Source: Zopfochytrium polystomum
Lineage: Eukaryota > Chytridiomycota > Chytridiomycetes > Chytridiales > Chytridiaceae
DNA: 64,000 nucleotides
Reading direction: 5' to 3'
NCBI GenBank assembly: GCA_025765615.1
Contig: JAIVFJ010000016.1
Coordinates: forward strand, 434,001 to 498,000
The notes beneath the pieces are model-generated. The model saw nothing but the letters and a program-made list of their open reading frames with translations. It had not been told where the DNA came from and searched no databases. Below are positions 42,601-50,734 of this stretch, in pieces. A program made the position numbers and the translations under genes. Numbering within the stretch: the first letter of the stretch is position 1; each line of letters begins with the position of its first letter.

Positions 42601-43738
42601 ATTCCGTTTGTCAGACACAGGACTTATCCGTATGACCTTGAAGTTACCAGATCTGAGCCCAAGAACATTGATGCTGTCGCTATGCAGAAGATGCACACTG
42701 TGTCACTTGAGAAGTATAAGGAAAAGGCCAACTTGACTGGGGTGGCAGCACCCCTGGTGGTCCCCCCTCACCGGGGGCCCTGCCAGGTGGTTCGTTCTGG
42801 TGCAATGTTTAACAGGAGGTGGTTGAGATGCCTTGTGGCATGGATGGGTGGCCGTGTGGCTTATCACCAGCAGTGCAAGAAGTGTGATGCTGAGCTGGAC
42901 AGGAACCATGCCTTGGAGTGTTCAGGTGTGCGCCGCCTCCTGGAGGCGGACCACCCTGAGTGCGTCCCAAGCCTGGAGCAGGGGAGGGGGAACATCACAG
43001 TGCTGGATCTGCTGCTGCAGACTCTGACTTTTTGGGCACCATACACAGCCAATGATGCAGATAAGATCCCTCAGGAGACGAGGGTTGCTTCAAAGAAACT
43101 GGGGATGAAGCTTGCTAGGCTGATTGCAAAGATTCGAGTGGAATGCGCTGGAATGAGGGACTTTGTGGATGCTTCAGAGACCACAGCAGAACAGGAGGCA
43201 GATTATTTGATGGAAGCAGGGACAGTGGATGATAGGAGGGCGGATTTGAGGACTCGCATGCAGATGGCGCAGGTGCGGCGGCAAGCTAGGGAAGCCCTGC
43301 GTGCACACTGGGATCCAGTGCGCAACAAGGGGTTTAGGGAATCGAGGAACAGGTGGCTGGCTAAGGAGACTCAGGGAGTGACGGGAAAGCCAGACAGATC
43401 TGGGTGGGTTGACTCTGATACAGAGAGTGGAGCTTCAGTGGGAGGTGGATGAGTGTCTGTTTCTGTTGCCTCATCATTTGTTTTCTATTTGTTTTTTGTT
43501 GTGTTGTGTTCATACCTTTAAGCTGTTATCTGGTCTAAGTTTGTTTCTACTGTTCTTTCAGATCTCTTCTCTTCACCTTGGCCTCTTTGTTTTTCTTCTT
43601 CTTTGGCTTTCTCTCTCTCTCACATGTGCCCCCTCTGACCTCTTGGACCTTTCTTCCTTCACACGCATGTACTTTTTTAACTTTCAAGCTGCAGATTCCT
43701 CACCCTCGGGTTGGAGCGAATAATACACTATTGAAAAG
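39679..43738 (+). mobile_element. Telomeric LINE copy L1 (subfamily 1)
   Basis: Longest LINE copy, lying between TTAGGG units. The coding frame is open from the very first codons, so the 5' end may be slightly truncated and no separate ORF1 is present. The 3' tail (about 285 bp) is rich in CTTTG/TCTTC and ends TACACTATTGAAAAG. Confidence 0.9.
39700..43452 (+). CDS. LINE polyprotein: APE endonuclease, reverse transcriptase, CCHC finger
   Basis: About 1250 aa from the first ATG. The N-terminal APE-type endonuclease shows LRFGFVNLNCSLSGH, IIGDFN (about residue 155), RGVTDLLLVN and FTDHRMLTFEL. The usual QETH motif reads LADTGI, so the catalytic Glu seems replaced by Asp. The reverse transcriptase begins about residue 500 (KAPGEDALFGEL) and has NYRPISLCSRLRLVYERVL, GGFRRHRSTMDQ, YLDIKAAYD, RGFLQGTVLSPMLFN and the catalytic LLFADDSAVF (about 736). 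A C-terminal zinc knuckle CKKCDAELDRNHALEC lies at about 1064. It copies its RNA into nicked chromosomal DNA; targeting to telomeric repeat is inferred from the insertion sites. Clade not assigned; a Tad1-like fungal group is possible. Confidence 0.9.
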   Translation: MIDGLRFGFVNLNCSLSGHVKNIDQAFSDFHSDYILLADTGITVVENNPLRGLVADSRGPALEFEERLGHKGKKGVSIHKGRRMEEDLVVQTLEKDTKGEWVIARMSEIIMAVVYFAPSTDLEVLQSFSATADRIAGANPQAPFLIIGDFNTSLQEYGCAHSQPRLRVDWWRAWIDGSGWSRVEPVRGQWTTFSPRIAGPVGRGVTDLLLVNQAGLGAVHNLVVHDEPEDHLAFTDHRMLTFELRTHLTMKPPFERLNVRRLMLRQVQYEKKLAETRKPLRQEIHSAWKTVNAAAVAQEEWSFERRRACADSVSQLVVKGLVDTGVQVAGKTKFRGGAGGPDVEEKHLEELKRRRDLSRMEAEAHPDDDPVGQKDAWAKFRQWNRLTKVAIKRFRKRVYSAVQDLAVKDFAAEAKRIKCQKSRVERTHCALDPQKLPDYADHFRGTIGHEPTGTDAVNQDVLAACSAERPMVPLKLSEVAWIKKNAVEEACKIAPRGKAPGEDALFGELVCIAPHVVAPVLQRFFQLLAALQVVPTLWGIANVALVYKNKGVNTDVANYRPISLCSRLRLVYERVLAPQVERVVEGMIHPSQGGFRRHRSTMDQAFTLHELQQEYPDLTVVYLDIKAAYDCTNRNYVWESIWNAKNDKSPEFTRNQLLPILRSLFDFNACQLLVMGQKSDQIPVTRGFLQGTVLSPMLFNVAINSLPEALSRVPHSQLQCGGLKINSLLFADDSAVFARDKAVLQNMLDEVHNWSQRRGMTFAAQKCVVVSKTRNLRLQMNGVVLPQDKTTLQLGLVRDCNGIDFETSLQMRVKKTEKMLQFLKSRGFNGWGFRPVNAYRVYMCFLRPMLEYGFALRPNSEAFLAPAQKVQDMCLRQALSFGKTSSTVAMHLIFGVVPMVARNKMLNARYFYRLHHTQDQRNTTAHMYRHMAERGRRAPAGSLTRLTLFTPDVDLYFGSVPRKALAQIPFVRHRTYPYDLEVTRSEPKNIDAVAMQKMHTVSLEKYKEKANLTGVAAPLVVPPHRGPCQVVRSGAMFNRRWLRCLVAWMGGRVAYHQQCKKCDAELDRNHALECSGVRRLLEADHPECVPSLEQGRGNITVLDLLLQTLTFWAPYTANDADKIPQETRVASKKLGMKLARLIAKIRVECAGMRDFVDASETTAEQEADYLMEAGTVDDRRADLRTRMQMAQVRRQAREALRAHWDPVRNKGFRESRNRWLAKETQGVTGKPDRSGWVDSDTESGASVGGG

Positions 43739-43741
43739 TTA

Positions 43742-43860
43742 GGGTTAGGGAGGAGCCCAGTAGCTCAGTTGGTTAACACCTCTGAGTTTGCTGGTGAGGG
43801 GCGCCGGTTTCAGGGTTAGGGTTAGGGTTAGGGCAAGGGTCAAGGTTAGGGTCGGGGGGC
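43742..43860 (+). repeat. tRNA-like fragment fused to telomeric repeat
   Basis: After TTAGGGTTAGGG comes GGAGCCCAGTAGCTCAGTTG with a perfect A box, then an anticodon-arm-like stretch with CCTC...GAGG pairing. The T arm is cut at GGTTTCAGGG, which merges into four TTAGGG units and degenerate variants (AAGGGTCAAGG). Confidence 0.65.
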
Positions 43861-44491
43861 GACAGGACGAAGAACTTGAAGGGGACCTCGACCCGACGCA
43901 CGTGGGCGACGACGCTGTGTGACCGGTTGAAGGCTCAATGGCAGGGTGGGGCCAGAGCCTAGACTTGCCAGACTAGGTGGTGGTGTGGTGGAGGAGAAGG
44001 GGCTTGCTTGCTTAAGAGAGGGAGGCCCCCCCTATGAGGGTGACGGGGGCCTCGAGTGTTGGGCTTGTTGCTTGGTGTTTGAACTAGAGAAGTTTCTTGA
44101 CCAGAGGGACTTTATTCAGCGTGAGCTTTCGGCTGTTTTGGCAGCCTCTTCAGACGCTTGAGTGAACAAAGAAAAACCAAGGGTTAAGAAACTTCAAACC
44201 AAAGGAACCAACAAGGGTGATTGCAACACTTGGGGTTTGAAAGCAAGCAAGGGATAGGGGATCAAGGGTAGGTTGCACTCACACACACACACACACACAC
44301 AAAGAAAGATTAAAAGACAGCATCATACCTCAAACCAAATGTCAAGGGCACAGGGGACACTTTTGGGTTTGGAAGAGTTTCTGGCAAGGAGAGGGGTGAA
44401 AGGGGGGGGCCCTGCCAGGCTTTATATACCCCCAGCCCAAGGGGGTCAAGCCATGGAAGGAAATGGAATGAATGAAACAGCAAAAAAGGAA
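43861..44491. other. Unassigned subtelomeric sequence
   Basis: No gene recognised. Contains a CA run (44279-44301) and a TTTATATACCCC motif at about 44422. It lies between telomeric tracts and may be another element whose ends I cannot define. Confidence 0.4.
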
Positions 44492-45060
44492 AAAGTGATT
44501 CCAAAGGTGATACCAAAGGTGATTCCAAAGGAGGGGTGATTCCAAAGGTGATTCCAAAGGAAAGGTGATTCCAAAGGTGATACCAAAGGTGATTCCAAAG
44601 GAGAAGTGATTCCAAAGGTGATTCCAAAGGAGAGGTGATTCCAAAGGTGATTCCAATGGTGATTCCAATGGAAGGGTGATTCCAAAGGTGATTCCAAAGG
44701 AGAGGTGATTCCAATGGTGATTCCAATGGTGATTCCAAAGGAGAGGTGATTCCAAAGGTGATTCCAAAGGTGATTCCAGTGGTGATTCCAATGGAAGGGT
44801 GATTCCAAAGGTGATTCCAATGGTGATTCCAATGGTGATTCCAATGGAAAGGTGATTCCAAAGGTGATTCCAGTGGTGATTCCAATGGTGATTCCAATGG
44901 AAGGGTGATTCCAAAGGTGATTCCAAAGGTGATTCCAGTGGTGATTCCAGTGGTGATTCCAATGGTGATTCCAAAGGGAAGGGTGATTCCAATGGTGATT
45001 CCAGTGGTGATTCCAGTGGTGATTCCAAAGGTGATTCCAAAGATTCCAAAGAGATTCCAA
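44492..45060. repeat. 12-bp minisatellite GGTGATTCCAAW
   Basis: Almost uninterrupted array of 12-bp units, GGTGATTCCAAA, GGTGATTCCAAT and GGTGATTCCAGT variants, with occasional GGA-extended units (AAAGGAGAGGTGATTCC). Because 12 is a multiple of three it gives long open frames in several phases that are not genes. Confidence 0.97.
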
Positions 45061-45139
45061 CCAAAAGAGGAAGAGATTCACCACAAAGGACCCCTCTGGG
45101 CGTCTGACACTGCCCAAAAAGGCAACTTCCATAAAAGGA

Positions 45140-45235
45140 AGGTGGTCACATGACCGCCATGTGACCAGTCACGTGACCCCCATGTGACCAGATCACGTGA
45201 TCCCCACGTGACCCAGATCACGTGACCCCCCTTCT
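45140..45235. repeat. Clustered CACGTG/CATGTG palindromes
   Basis: Repeated CATGTGAC and ATCACGTGAY units within about 95 bp, including several perfect TCACGTGA palindromes. CACGTG is the classical bHLH (Pho4/Cbf1-type) site; a regulatory role here is inference. Confidence 0.7.
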
Positions 45236-45249
45236 AACGTGGCGCGAGG

Positions 45250-45325
45250 CGGACGGTTAGAGGTTAGGGCGGTTAGGGTCAGGGTGGTTAGGGTCAGGGC
45301 CTTAGGGTTAGGGTTTAGGGTTAGG
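45250..45325 (+). repeat. Degenerate TTAGGG tract
   Basis: GGTTAGGG, TTAGGGTCAGGG and three clean TTAGGG units, all on the plus strand. This is the last TTAGGG-oriented tract before the Penelope-like element. Confidence 0.9.
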
Positions 45326-47738
45326 GCCAGTGGCGAAGGCGTCTAGAAAGAGGGGGTGTGGTGTGGAAGGGGCTGGAGGTTGAAAGGGAGCCAAGAGAGA
45401 GAGTGCGGTCGCAAAGTCCTTGGGATTGGTCCGTTCGAATTAGCAAAGAAATGCTGGATCGTCTTCAAGAAGGCCGATTGCTCTTGCGGCTGTCTTTGCG
45501 CTTTTTGGCAAAAGGCTGCCACTGACGCCAGGGATCTCGGTAAGGATCAGGGGGAGGACCCTTTGGCTTTGGTTTAGGGTCGAAGGGCGTCGGAGGCGGT
45601 GGTCTTGGAGGATCAAAGAGGTCCGGTGGCGGGCTCTGGGGCGTCACCGGGACTTTGGGGTCTCGAAGCTTTGTGAGGATCGAGCCGACGGACGGGTTGC
45701 TGCGTAGCGCAAGGACCATTCTTGGCGGATTTCTGTCCCAAATCTCATGGACTTGGTCCTCGTGGGTGTTGAGAACGGGTCCGATCTGAAGGGCCGAGAC
45801 TTGGGGGGCGTGCCGGACGACAAAGGGGAGAACCTTGTCTTTGGGGCCGTCGGCGGGCGGGTGGAGCCACCGAGGCCTGTCTGCATAGCTGACTGAAGCG
45901 AAGATTGGCTCCAGGAACTTGCGTGGATAGCCCCGAGCTTGAAGTCGTTGGCGGAAAAGAGCTCGGGTGGCCAGGAAGGTTGATTCGGACGTTGAGTTGC
46001 GCACATACCGAATCAGTTCGCCGCGGATGAAGCCCCTCTTGAGGCTCGAGGGGTGGAACGAGGCCGGGCCAAGGTAGGCGTAGGTGTTGAGCGGTTTTTG
46101 GTAGGTGCTGAACACGAGGGAGGCTTCATCGCTGTCGTCGCTGGTGCGGCGTAAGTTAATGTCGAGGTCGAGGAAGGCGGCATGGGTGGTGCTGCGGTTG
46201 ACTGTGAGTCGAAGTACACCGGGCCGTGAGGACGTGAGCAAGCCGTGAAGAAAGTCCACGTCGTCCGGTCCGCAGCAGAGGACCATGAAGAGGTCGTCAA
46301 TGTACCTTCCGTACAGGGGGCAACGGATGCGTTTGTGCTGGTTGCTGATGATCCTGTAGACCCCGGGGACGGATTCAAAGACGGCGAACCCGTAGAGGTT
46401 TGCAATGACAACGGCCATGTTGGTGCCCATGGCCATGCCACCGCGCTGCCGGAAGACCGTTCCCTGAAAGCTGAAGGCGTTGGCGTCAAAAACCCACTGT
46501 ATCAACTGAAGGATCTCGGGGCGGATGATGTCTCTGCCGTGATCACGGAGCCAGGAGTTGAGGTTGTTGTTGAGAGATCGAATGACGTCTGCCACATGCA
46601 TGTTGCCGTAAAAGTTTTCCACATCCATGGTGACGAGCAGGCAGTTTTCTGCTGGGAGAACTGGCACTTGGGTCTCGGCGATCTGAACGAGATGTCGAGA
46701 GTCTTTCAGGATGAACGGGAGGCTGTCCACAATGGGCTGGAGCACCGCGCAGATAATGCGCGAAGCGTTGGTGGTGATCCAGTTTGTCGAAGCGACGATG
46801 GGCCGAAGGGGGACAGCCAGGCCTGGACCGAGGTTGAGCATGTCGACAGGTTTGAGCTTGTGTATCTTGGGGAGGCAGTAAAAGGTCGGCACGGTGAACG
46901 ACCTGAAGCCGTCGACAGAGTCTTGCAGAAGTTCCAGTTGCTGCCGAGTGAACCGGGAGCCATACTCCCTGACGAACTTGGTGACGAACGCCAGGTGTTT
47001 CCGGAAGAAGGCGGGAAGATCTGCTGGAGCCAGAACGGTGTAGTTGTCGCTCTGGAGGTGCTCGGTGACGAGTCTGTTGTAGTCGTCAGTGTCCAGGACG
47101 ACCAAGCCGAGGTTCTTGTCTGCGGCTCGGAAGGTGAGGTTGCGCTGCTTGGCCAGCTTGTGGGCTAGGCGGAGCAGGGACCGACCGCGTTGCTGTTTCT
47201 TGTACAGTGGCGAAGCCTTGTCCAGGGGCTTGCTTTTTTGACAGTCGTCAAGCCACTTGAAGCTGCCGGTCAGGGCGCGGCGGATGGAGCGCGCGATTTC
47301 AAAGACGGGGACAGGTACGTTGTCCGGGGGCGGGTAGGACTTGGGCGCGGTGAACAGGCGAGGGTCAAAGTCCGGGTCGTCGGGCGTGTTCTGGTGACGG
47401 AACTGGACCGACAGACGGTGGGTGAACGAGTGAAGGGCTTCATCGAGCTCGTCGTAGGTGAGCGGACGAGCGAAAGGGATGTGCTTGGAGCCGTGGGTGA
47501 GAAGCCTTTGAGTCTGGGGCGAGAGGGTGGCTGAAGAAAGATTGAAGAAGAGAGGTTTCTTTGTAGGAGGAGAAGAGGAAGAAGTTGAATCCACAGGGCC
47601 GGCGGTCTTGGTTGAGAGACGATATGAGGGACGTGTTCTGCAAGAGACTGAGATGCAGATGTCGCGATGCTGCTGCAGCCACCTCATTCTTGCCGGGTGG
47701 ATTTTCTTCCTCTTTCTCCGCCGGATCCTTCGCCGCCT
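45326..47738 (-). mobile_element. Penelope-like retroelement without endonuclease
   Basis: Its 3' end lies against the TTAGGG tract, so in its own direction it is followed by CCCTAA. That is the arrangement expected if the 3' overhang of a telomere primed reverse transcription. Its 5' end abuts a truncated Y element at about 47739. No GIY-YIG endonuclease part is found. Confidence 0.8.
45465..47687 (-). CDS. Penelope-like reverse transcriptase, EN-minus
   Basis: About 740 aa from the ATG at 47687; the frame is open to an ATG at 47756, but those extra codons come from the abutting Y element. PLE hallmarks in order: AADKNLGLVVLD, FYCLPKIHKLKP, RPIVASTNWITTN, VTMDVENFYGNM, RGGMAMGTNMAVVIANLYG, catalytic YGRYIDDLF (about 46300) and AAFLDLDINLR. 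The thumb-like segment follows (STYQKPLNTYAYLGPASFHP, KRGFIRGELIRYVR). The C-terminus is Pro-rich and basic and lacks the GIY-YIG domain. EN-minus PLEs are known at telomeres of fungi and rotifers (Coprina, Athena). Frame intact, so possibly recently active. Confidence 0.92.
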   Translation of the reverse strand: MRWLQQHRDICISVSCRTRPSYRLSTKTAGPVDSTSSSSPPTKKPLFFNLSSATLSPQTQRLLTHGSKHIPFARPLTYDELDEALHSFTHRLSVQFRHQNTPDDPDFDPRLFTAPKSYPPPDNVPVPVFEIARSIRRALTGSFKWLDDCQKSKPLDKASPLYKKQQRGRSLLRLAHKLAKQRNLTFRAADKNLGLVVLDTDDYNRLVTEHLQSDNYTVLAPADLPAFFRKHLAFVTKFVREYGSRFTRQQLELLQDSVDGFRSFTVPTFYCLPKIHKLKPVDMLNLGPGLAVPLRPIVASTNWITTNASRIICAVLQPIVDSLPFILKDSRHLVQIAETQVPVLPAENCLLVTMDVENFYGNMHVADVIRSLNNNLNSWLRDHGRDIIRPEILQLIQWVFDANAFSFQGTVFRQRGGMAMGTNMAVVIANLYGFAVFESVPGVYRIISNQHKRIRCPLYGRYIDDLFMVLCCGPDDVDFLHGLLTSSRPGVLRLTVNRSTTHAAFLDLDINLRRTSDDSDEASLVFSTYQKPLNTYAYLGPASFHPSSLKRGFIRGELIRYVRNSTSESTFLATRALFRQRLQARGYPRKFLEPIFASVSYADRPRWLHPPADGPKDKVLPFVVRHAPQVSALQIGPVLNTHEDQVHEIWDRNPPRMVLALRSNPSVGSILTKLRDPKVPVTPQSPPPDLFDPPRPPPPTPFDPKPKPKGPPPDPYRDPWRQWQPFAKKRKDSRKSNRPS

Positions 47739-47937
47739 GAGACAGGGGGATCTCATCCCACGCTTCAGATCGTCGTTCCCGACGCCACGATCACTCGCGG
47801 CGCTGTGGATCGTGCTGCGCGCCGGCAGCGATCCACTCCACCCGCCACGCCGTCGAAGGCAGCGGCGTCGGCGGCGGCGGCGGCCTCGCGGCCGCAGCCA
47901 CCCGCCGCCCCCAAAAATTGCAAAGTTTTTCCTCCCC
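47739..47937 (-). mobile_element. Truncated Y element (5' part only)
   Basis: Identical or nearly so to 52058-52250. It ends at its 5' boundary (CAAAGTTTTTCCTCC before CCCTAA) but is cut on the left at AGGGGGATCTCAT, where the Penelope-like element begins. This is the proposed fusion point of two chromosome ends. Confidence 0.8.
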
Positions 47938-47946
47938 TAACCCTAA

Positions 47947-50722
47947 CTTTTCAACGGGATTTATTCGCTCCAACCCCCCCCGAGGGAAAGGGTGAGGAAT
48001 CTGCAACTTTGAAAGTTAAAAAGTGCATACATATGAAATAGGAGAAACATGTCCAGAGGCAAGAAAGAGCGCCAAGTAGAGAATCAAAAGGCAAAAGAGA
48101 GAAAAACAAAGAACAGCAACTAGGTCAAAAAGGAAAAGAGGAGAGGATCCACAGAGGTGAGGTGAAATTTAACAACAAGAAAACAAATAGAAAACAAATG
48201 AGGTTCGAAGGACTGCACCTGAAACACTGCACAAACTGTCACCCAGCTCCAGCCTCCTCCTCTGAATCCGAGTCCACATGCCCATTGCCGTCCACTGTCC
48301 CCTCAACACCCTCCGTTTCCTTCTTCTTCCACTTCTCCCTTGACTCCCGCCACTGTTTGTTCCGTACTGGATCGTAGGTGGTGATGATGACCGACCTTGC
48401 AAGCTTGCGCACCCTGGCTGCTGCCATCCGTTCCTGAATGCTCATATCCTGTCGGTCCACACGACCTGCCTCCACCACGACCTCTGCCTCCTCTGCTGCT
48501 GTTGTCTCTGAAGCATCAGTGAAATTCGCAAGCCCTCCACACTCAATGCGCATCTGCATGATCATCCTGGCCAGCTTCATTCCCATCTTCTTTGATGTAA
48601 TGCGAGTCTCCTTAGAGATCTTGTCCTCAGCTTTGGCACTGTAGGGGGCCCAAAAGACCAGCGACCTTAGGCCCAAATCCACTGCTGAAATGTTCAAATC
48701 CTGTTGCTCTGCAGTGGGAATCAACTCAGGATGCAGCCTCTCCAGCCTGTCCTTAACACCTGAACACTCCAAAACGTGCCTCCTAGTGCATTTCTCTGTG
48801 CAGTCAGCCCTTGCACACTGTTGGTGAAATGCTACCATCCCAGCCATCCACATCAGCAGGTGTCTGAGCCACTTCCTGTTAAATGCCGCACCAGATCGAA
48901 TAACTTGGCATGGCCCCATGTGTGAAGGCACCTCCAAAGCCTGAGCCACCCCGGTGGGGGAGGATTTCTGCTGGCACCTCACCAAAGCCCGCTTGTGCAT
49001 TGCCAGCATGTCTGCAGCCTCAATGTTCTTTGTTCTCACCACTGGCAACTCAATGTCATAGGCCTTGGTGGTGGGAACCACAAGTGGCACCTCCACAAAG
49101 GAAGGCCGCCTCACAGAGTCCAAAAAATCCTGAATACCCGTATAGTCAAGCGAGAACTTTGTCAAGGACTGTCCCACAGAGGCCCCTGAAGCAATCTTTT
49201 CCACCATGTGCCTGTACATCTGAGCCGTTGTGTTGCGAGCATCCTGAATGTGGTGCAGTCTGAAAAAGTATCTGGCGTTCAGCATCTTGTTCCTGGCTGC
49301 CACAGGGACCACTCCAAACATCAGATGCAGGGCCGCCCCTGAGGAGGTCTTCCCCAGTGACAGCGCCTGCCGCAGGCATTTATCCTGCAATTTCTGCGCA
49401 TCCTTCAGCTGTGTGTGGGTCAAGGGGCGCAGTGCAAACCCATACTCCATCATTGGTCTCAGGAAACACATGTAAACCCTGTAAGAGCTCACGGGCCTGA
49501 AGCCCCAGCCATTGAAACCCCGAGCAGCCAAAAAGGCCAGCATCTTTTCTGTTTTCCTCAGTCTCATGGCCAGTGAGGCCTCAAAGTCAATACCCCTGCA
49601 GGTGCGCACAAGACCCAACTGGGTAGTAGACTCCTCCTGGGGAATCTCCACTCCATTCATCTTCAACTTCAAATTCTTCTTGGCTGAAACTGCAACACAT
49701 TTCTTGGCAGCAAATGTCATCCCCCGCTTAAGGGACCACTCATGCACCTTGTCTAGCATTCTCTGAAGTACTGTCGCATCCTTTGCAAAGACAGAGGAGT
49801 CATCAGCGAAGAGCAGCGAGTTTAGGGAGGTTGCATTAAATGTCAGCATGTGGTCCCTGAAAGACATGGCCAATGTCTGAGGCAAAGAGTTGATGGCAAC
49901 ATTGAACAGCATGGGTGACAGAACTGTGCCTTGGAGAAATCCTCTTGTCACTTGAATCTGAGCAGACTTGGTCCCAAGTACCAGCAGCTGGCATGCATTG
50001 AAATCAAACAAAGATCTGAGGATCGGCAGCAGTTGAGTCCTTGTAAAGTCACGACTCTTGTCATTCTTGGCAAACCAGATGGAGTCCCACACCAGACTCC
50101 TGTTTGTGCAGTCATACGCAGCCTTAATGTCCAAATACACCACATGCATCTGGGGGTTCAGCTGCTGAAGCTCATGCAAAGTGTAGGCCTGGTCCATGGT
50201 GGACCGCTTTCTTCTGAAACCTCCCTGCGCCCTATGGATCATCCCTTCAACCACGCGCTCAACCTGGGGTGCAATCACTCGCTCAAACACAAGTCGCATC
50301 CTAGAGCACAAGGAGATGGGTCTGTAGTTTGCAACATCGCTGTTGAGCCCCTTGTTCTTGTAGACCAAGGCCACATTGGCCACAGACCACAGAGAAGGAA
50401 CCACATGAAGAGAGGCCACAAGCTGAAAGAATCTGTGCAAGACTGCAGCAACCAAGTGCGGAGCAATTGAGACCAACTCCCCAAAAAGCATGTCTTCTCC
50501 AGGGGCTTTGCCCCTGGGGGCATTCTTGCAGGCTTCTTCAACATGAACTTTCTTAATCCACGAGACTTCAGACTGCTTCAGAGGGACTTTGTTCCCAGTA
50601 ACCGCTGATTCTTCCAGAGCCACGGCGTCAGGGACATCAGTTCCAGTTGGATCATGCCCTATGGTTGTGCGGAAATGATCTTCGTAATGGCCCATCTTCT
50701 GGGGGTCAAGGGCACACTGGCT
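47947..50722 (-). mobile_element. Telomeric LINE copy L2 (subfamily 2), 5'-truncated
   Basis: The 3' tail ends AATAAATCCCGTTGAAAAG, different from subfamily 1. The 5' end is lost at CCAGTGTGCCCTTGACCCCC and replaced by telomeric repeat. Confidence 0.9.
48239..50695 (-). CDS. LINE reverse transcriptase and zinc knuckle, 5'-truncated but open (L2)
   Basis: 818 aa without endonuclease. It has GKAPGEDMLFGELVSIAP, NYRPISLCSRMRLVFERVI, GGFRRKRSTMDQAYTLHE, YLDIKAAYDCTNRSLVW, RGFLQGTVLSPMLFNVAINS, LLFADDSSVF and a C-terminal CARADCTEKCTRRHVLEC finger. It is clearly related to L1 but a distinct subfamily. The open frame suggests recent insertion; without the endonuclease it cannot move alone. Confidence 0.88.
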   Translation of the reverse strand: MGHYEDHFRTTIGHDPTGTDVPDAVALEESAVTGNKVPLKQSEVSWIKKVHVEEACKNAPRGKAPGEDMLFGELVSIAPHLVAAVLHRFFQLVASLHVVPSLWSVANVALVYKNKGLNSDVANYRPISLCSRMRLVFERVIAPQVERVVEGMIHRAQGGFRRKRSTMDQAYTLHELQQLNPQMHVVYLDIKAAYDCTNRSLVWDSIWFAKNDKSRDFTRTQLLPILRSLFDFNACQLLVLGTKSAQIQVTRGFLQGTVLSPMLFNVAINSLPQTLAMSFRDHMLTFNATSLNSLLFADDSSVFAKDATVLQRMLDKVHEWSLKRGMTFAAKKCVAVSAKKNLKLKMNGVEIPQEESTTQLGLVRTCRGIDFEASLAMRLRKTEKMLAFLAARGFNGWGFRPVSSYRVYMCFLRPMMEYGFALRPLTHTQLKDAQKLQDKCLRQALSLGKTSSGAALHLMFGVVPVAARNKMLNARYFFRLHHIQDARNTTAQMYRHMVEKIASGASVGQSLTKFSLDYTGIQDFLDSVRRPSFVEVPLVVPTTKAYDIELPVVRTKNIEAADMLAMHKRALVRCQQKSSPTGVAQALEVPSHMGPCQVIRSGAAFNRKWLRHLLMWMAGMVAFHQQCARADCTEKCTRRHVLECSGVKDRLERLHPELIPTAEQQDLNISAVDLGLRSLVFWAPYSAKAEDKISKETRITSKKMGMKLARMIMQMRIECGGLANFTDASETTAAEEAEVVVEAGRVDRQDMSIQERMAAARVRKLARSVIITTYDPVRNKQWRESREKWKKKETEGVEGTVDGNGHVDSDSEEEAGAG

Positions 50723-50734
50723 CCTAACCCTAAC

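Noticed and set aside
44310..45132. Long minus-strand frames of ESPLESPLE / WNHHWNHH repeats
   Set aside because: Direct translation of the 12-bp minisatellite; open in several frames because the unit is a multiple of three.
46245..47168. 307-codon plus-strand frame opposite the Penelope-like gene
   Set aside because: Antisense shadow of an obvious reverse transcriptase; no domain.
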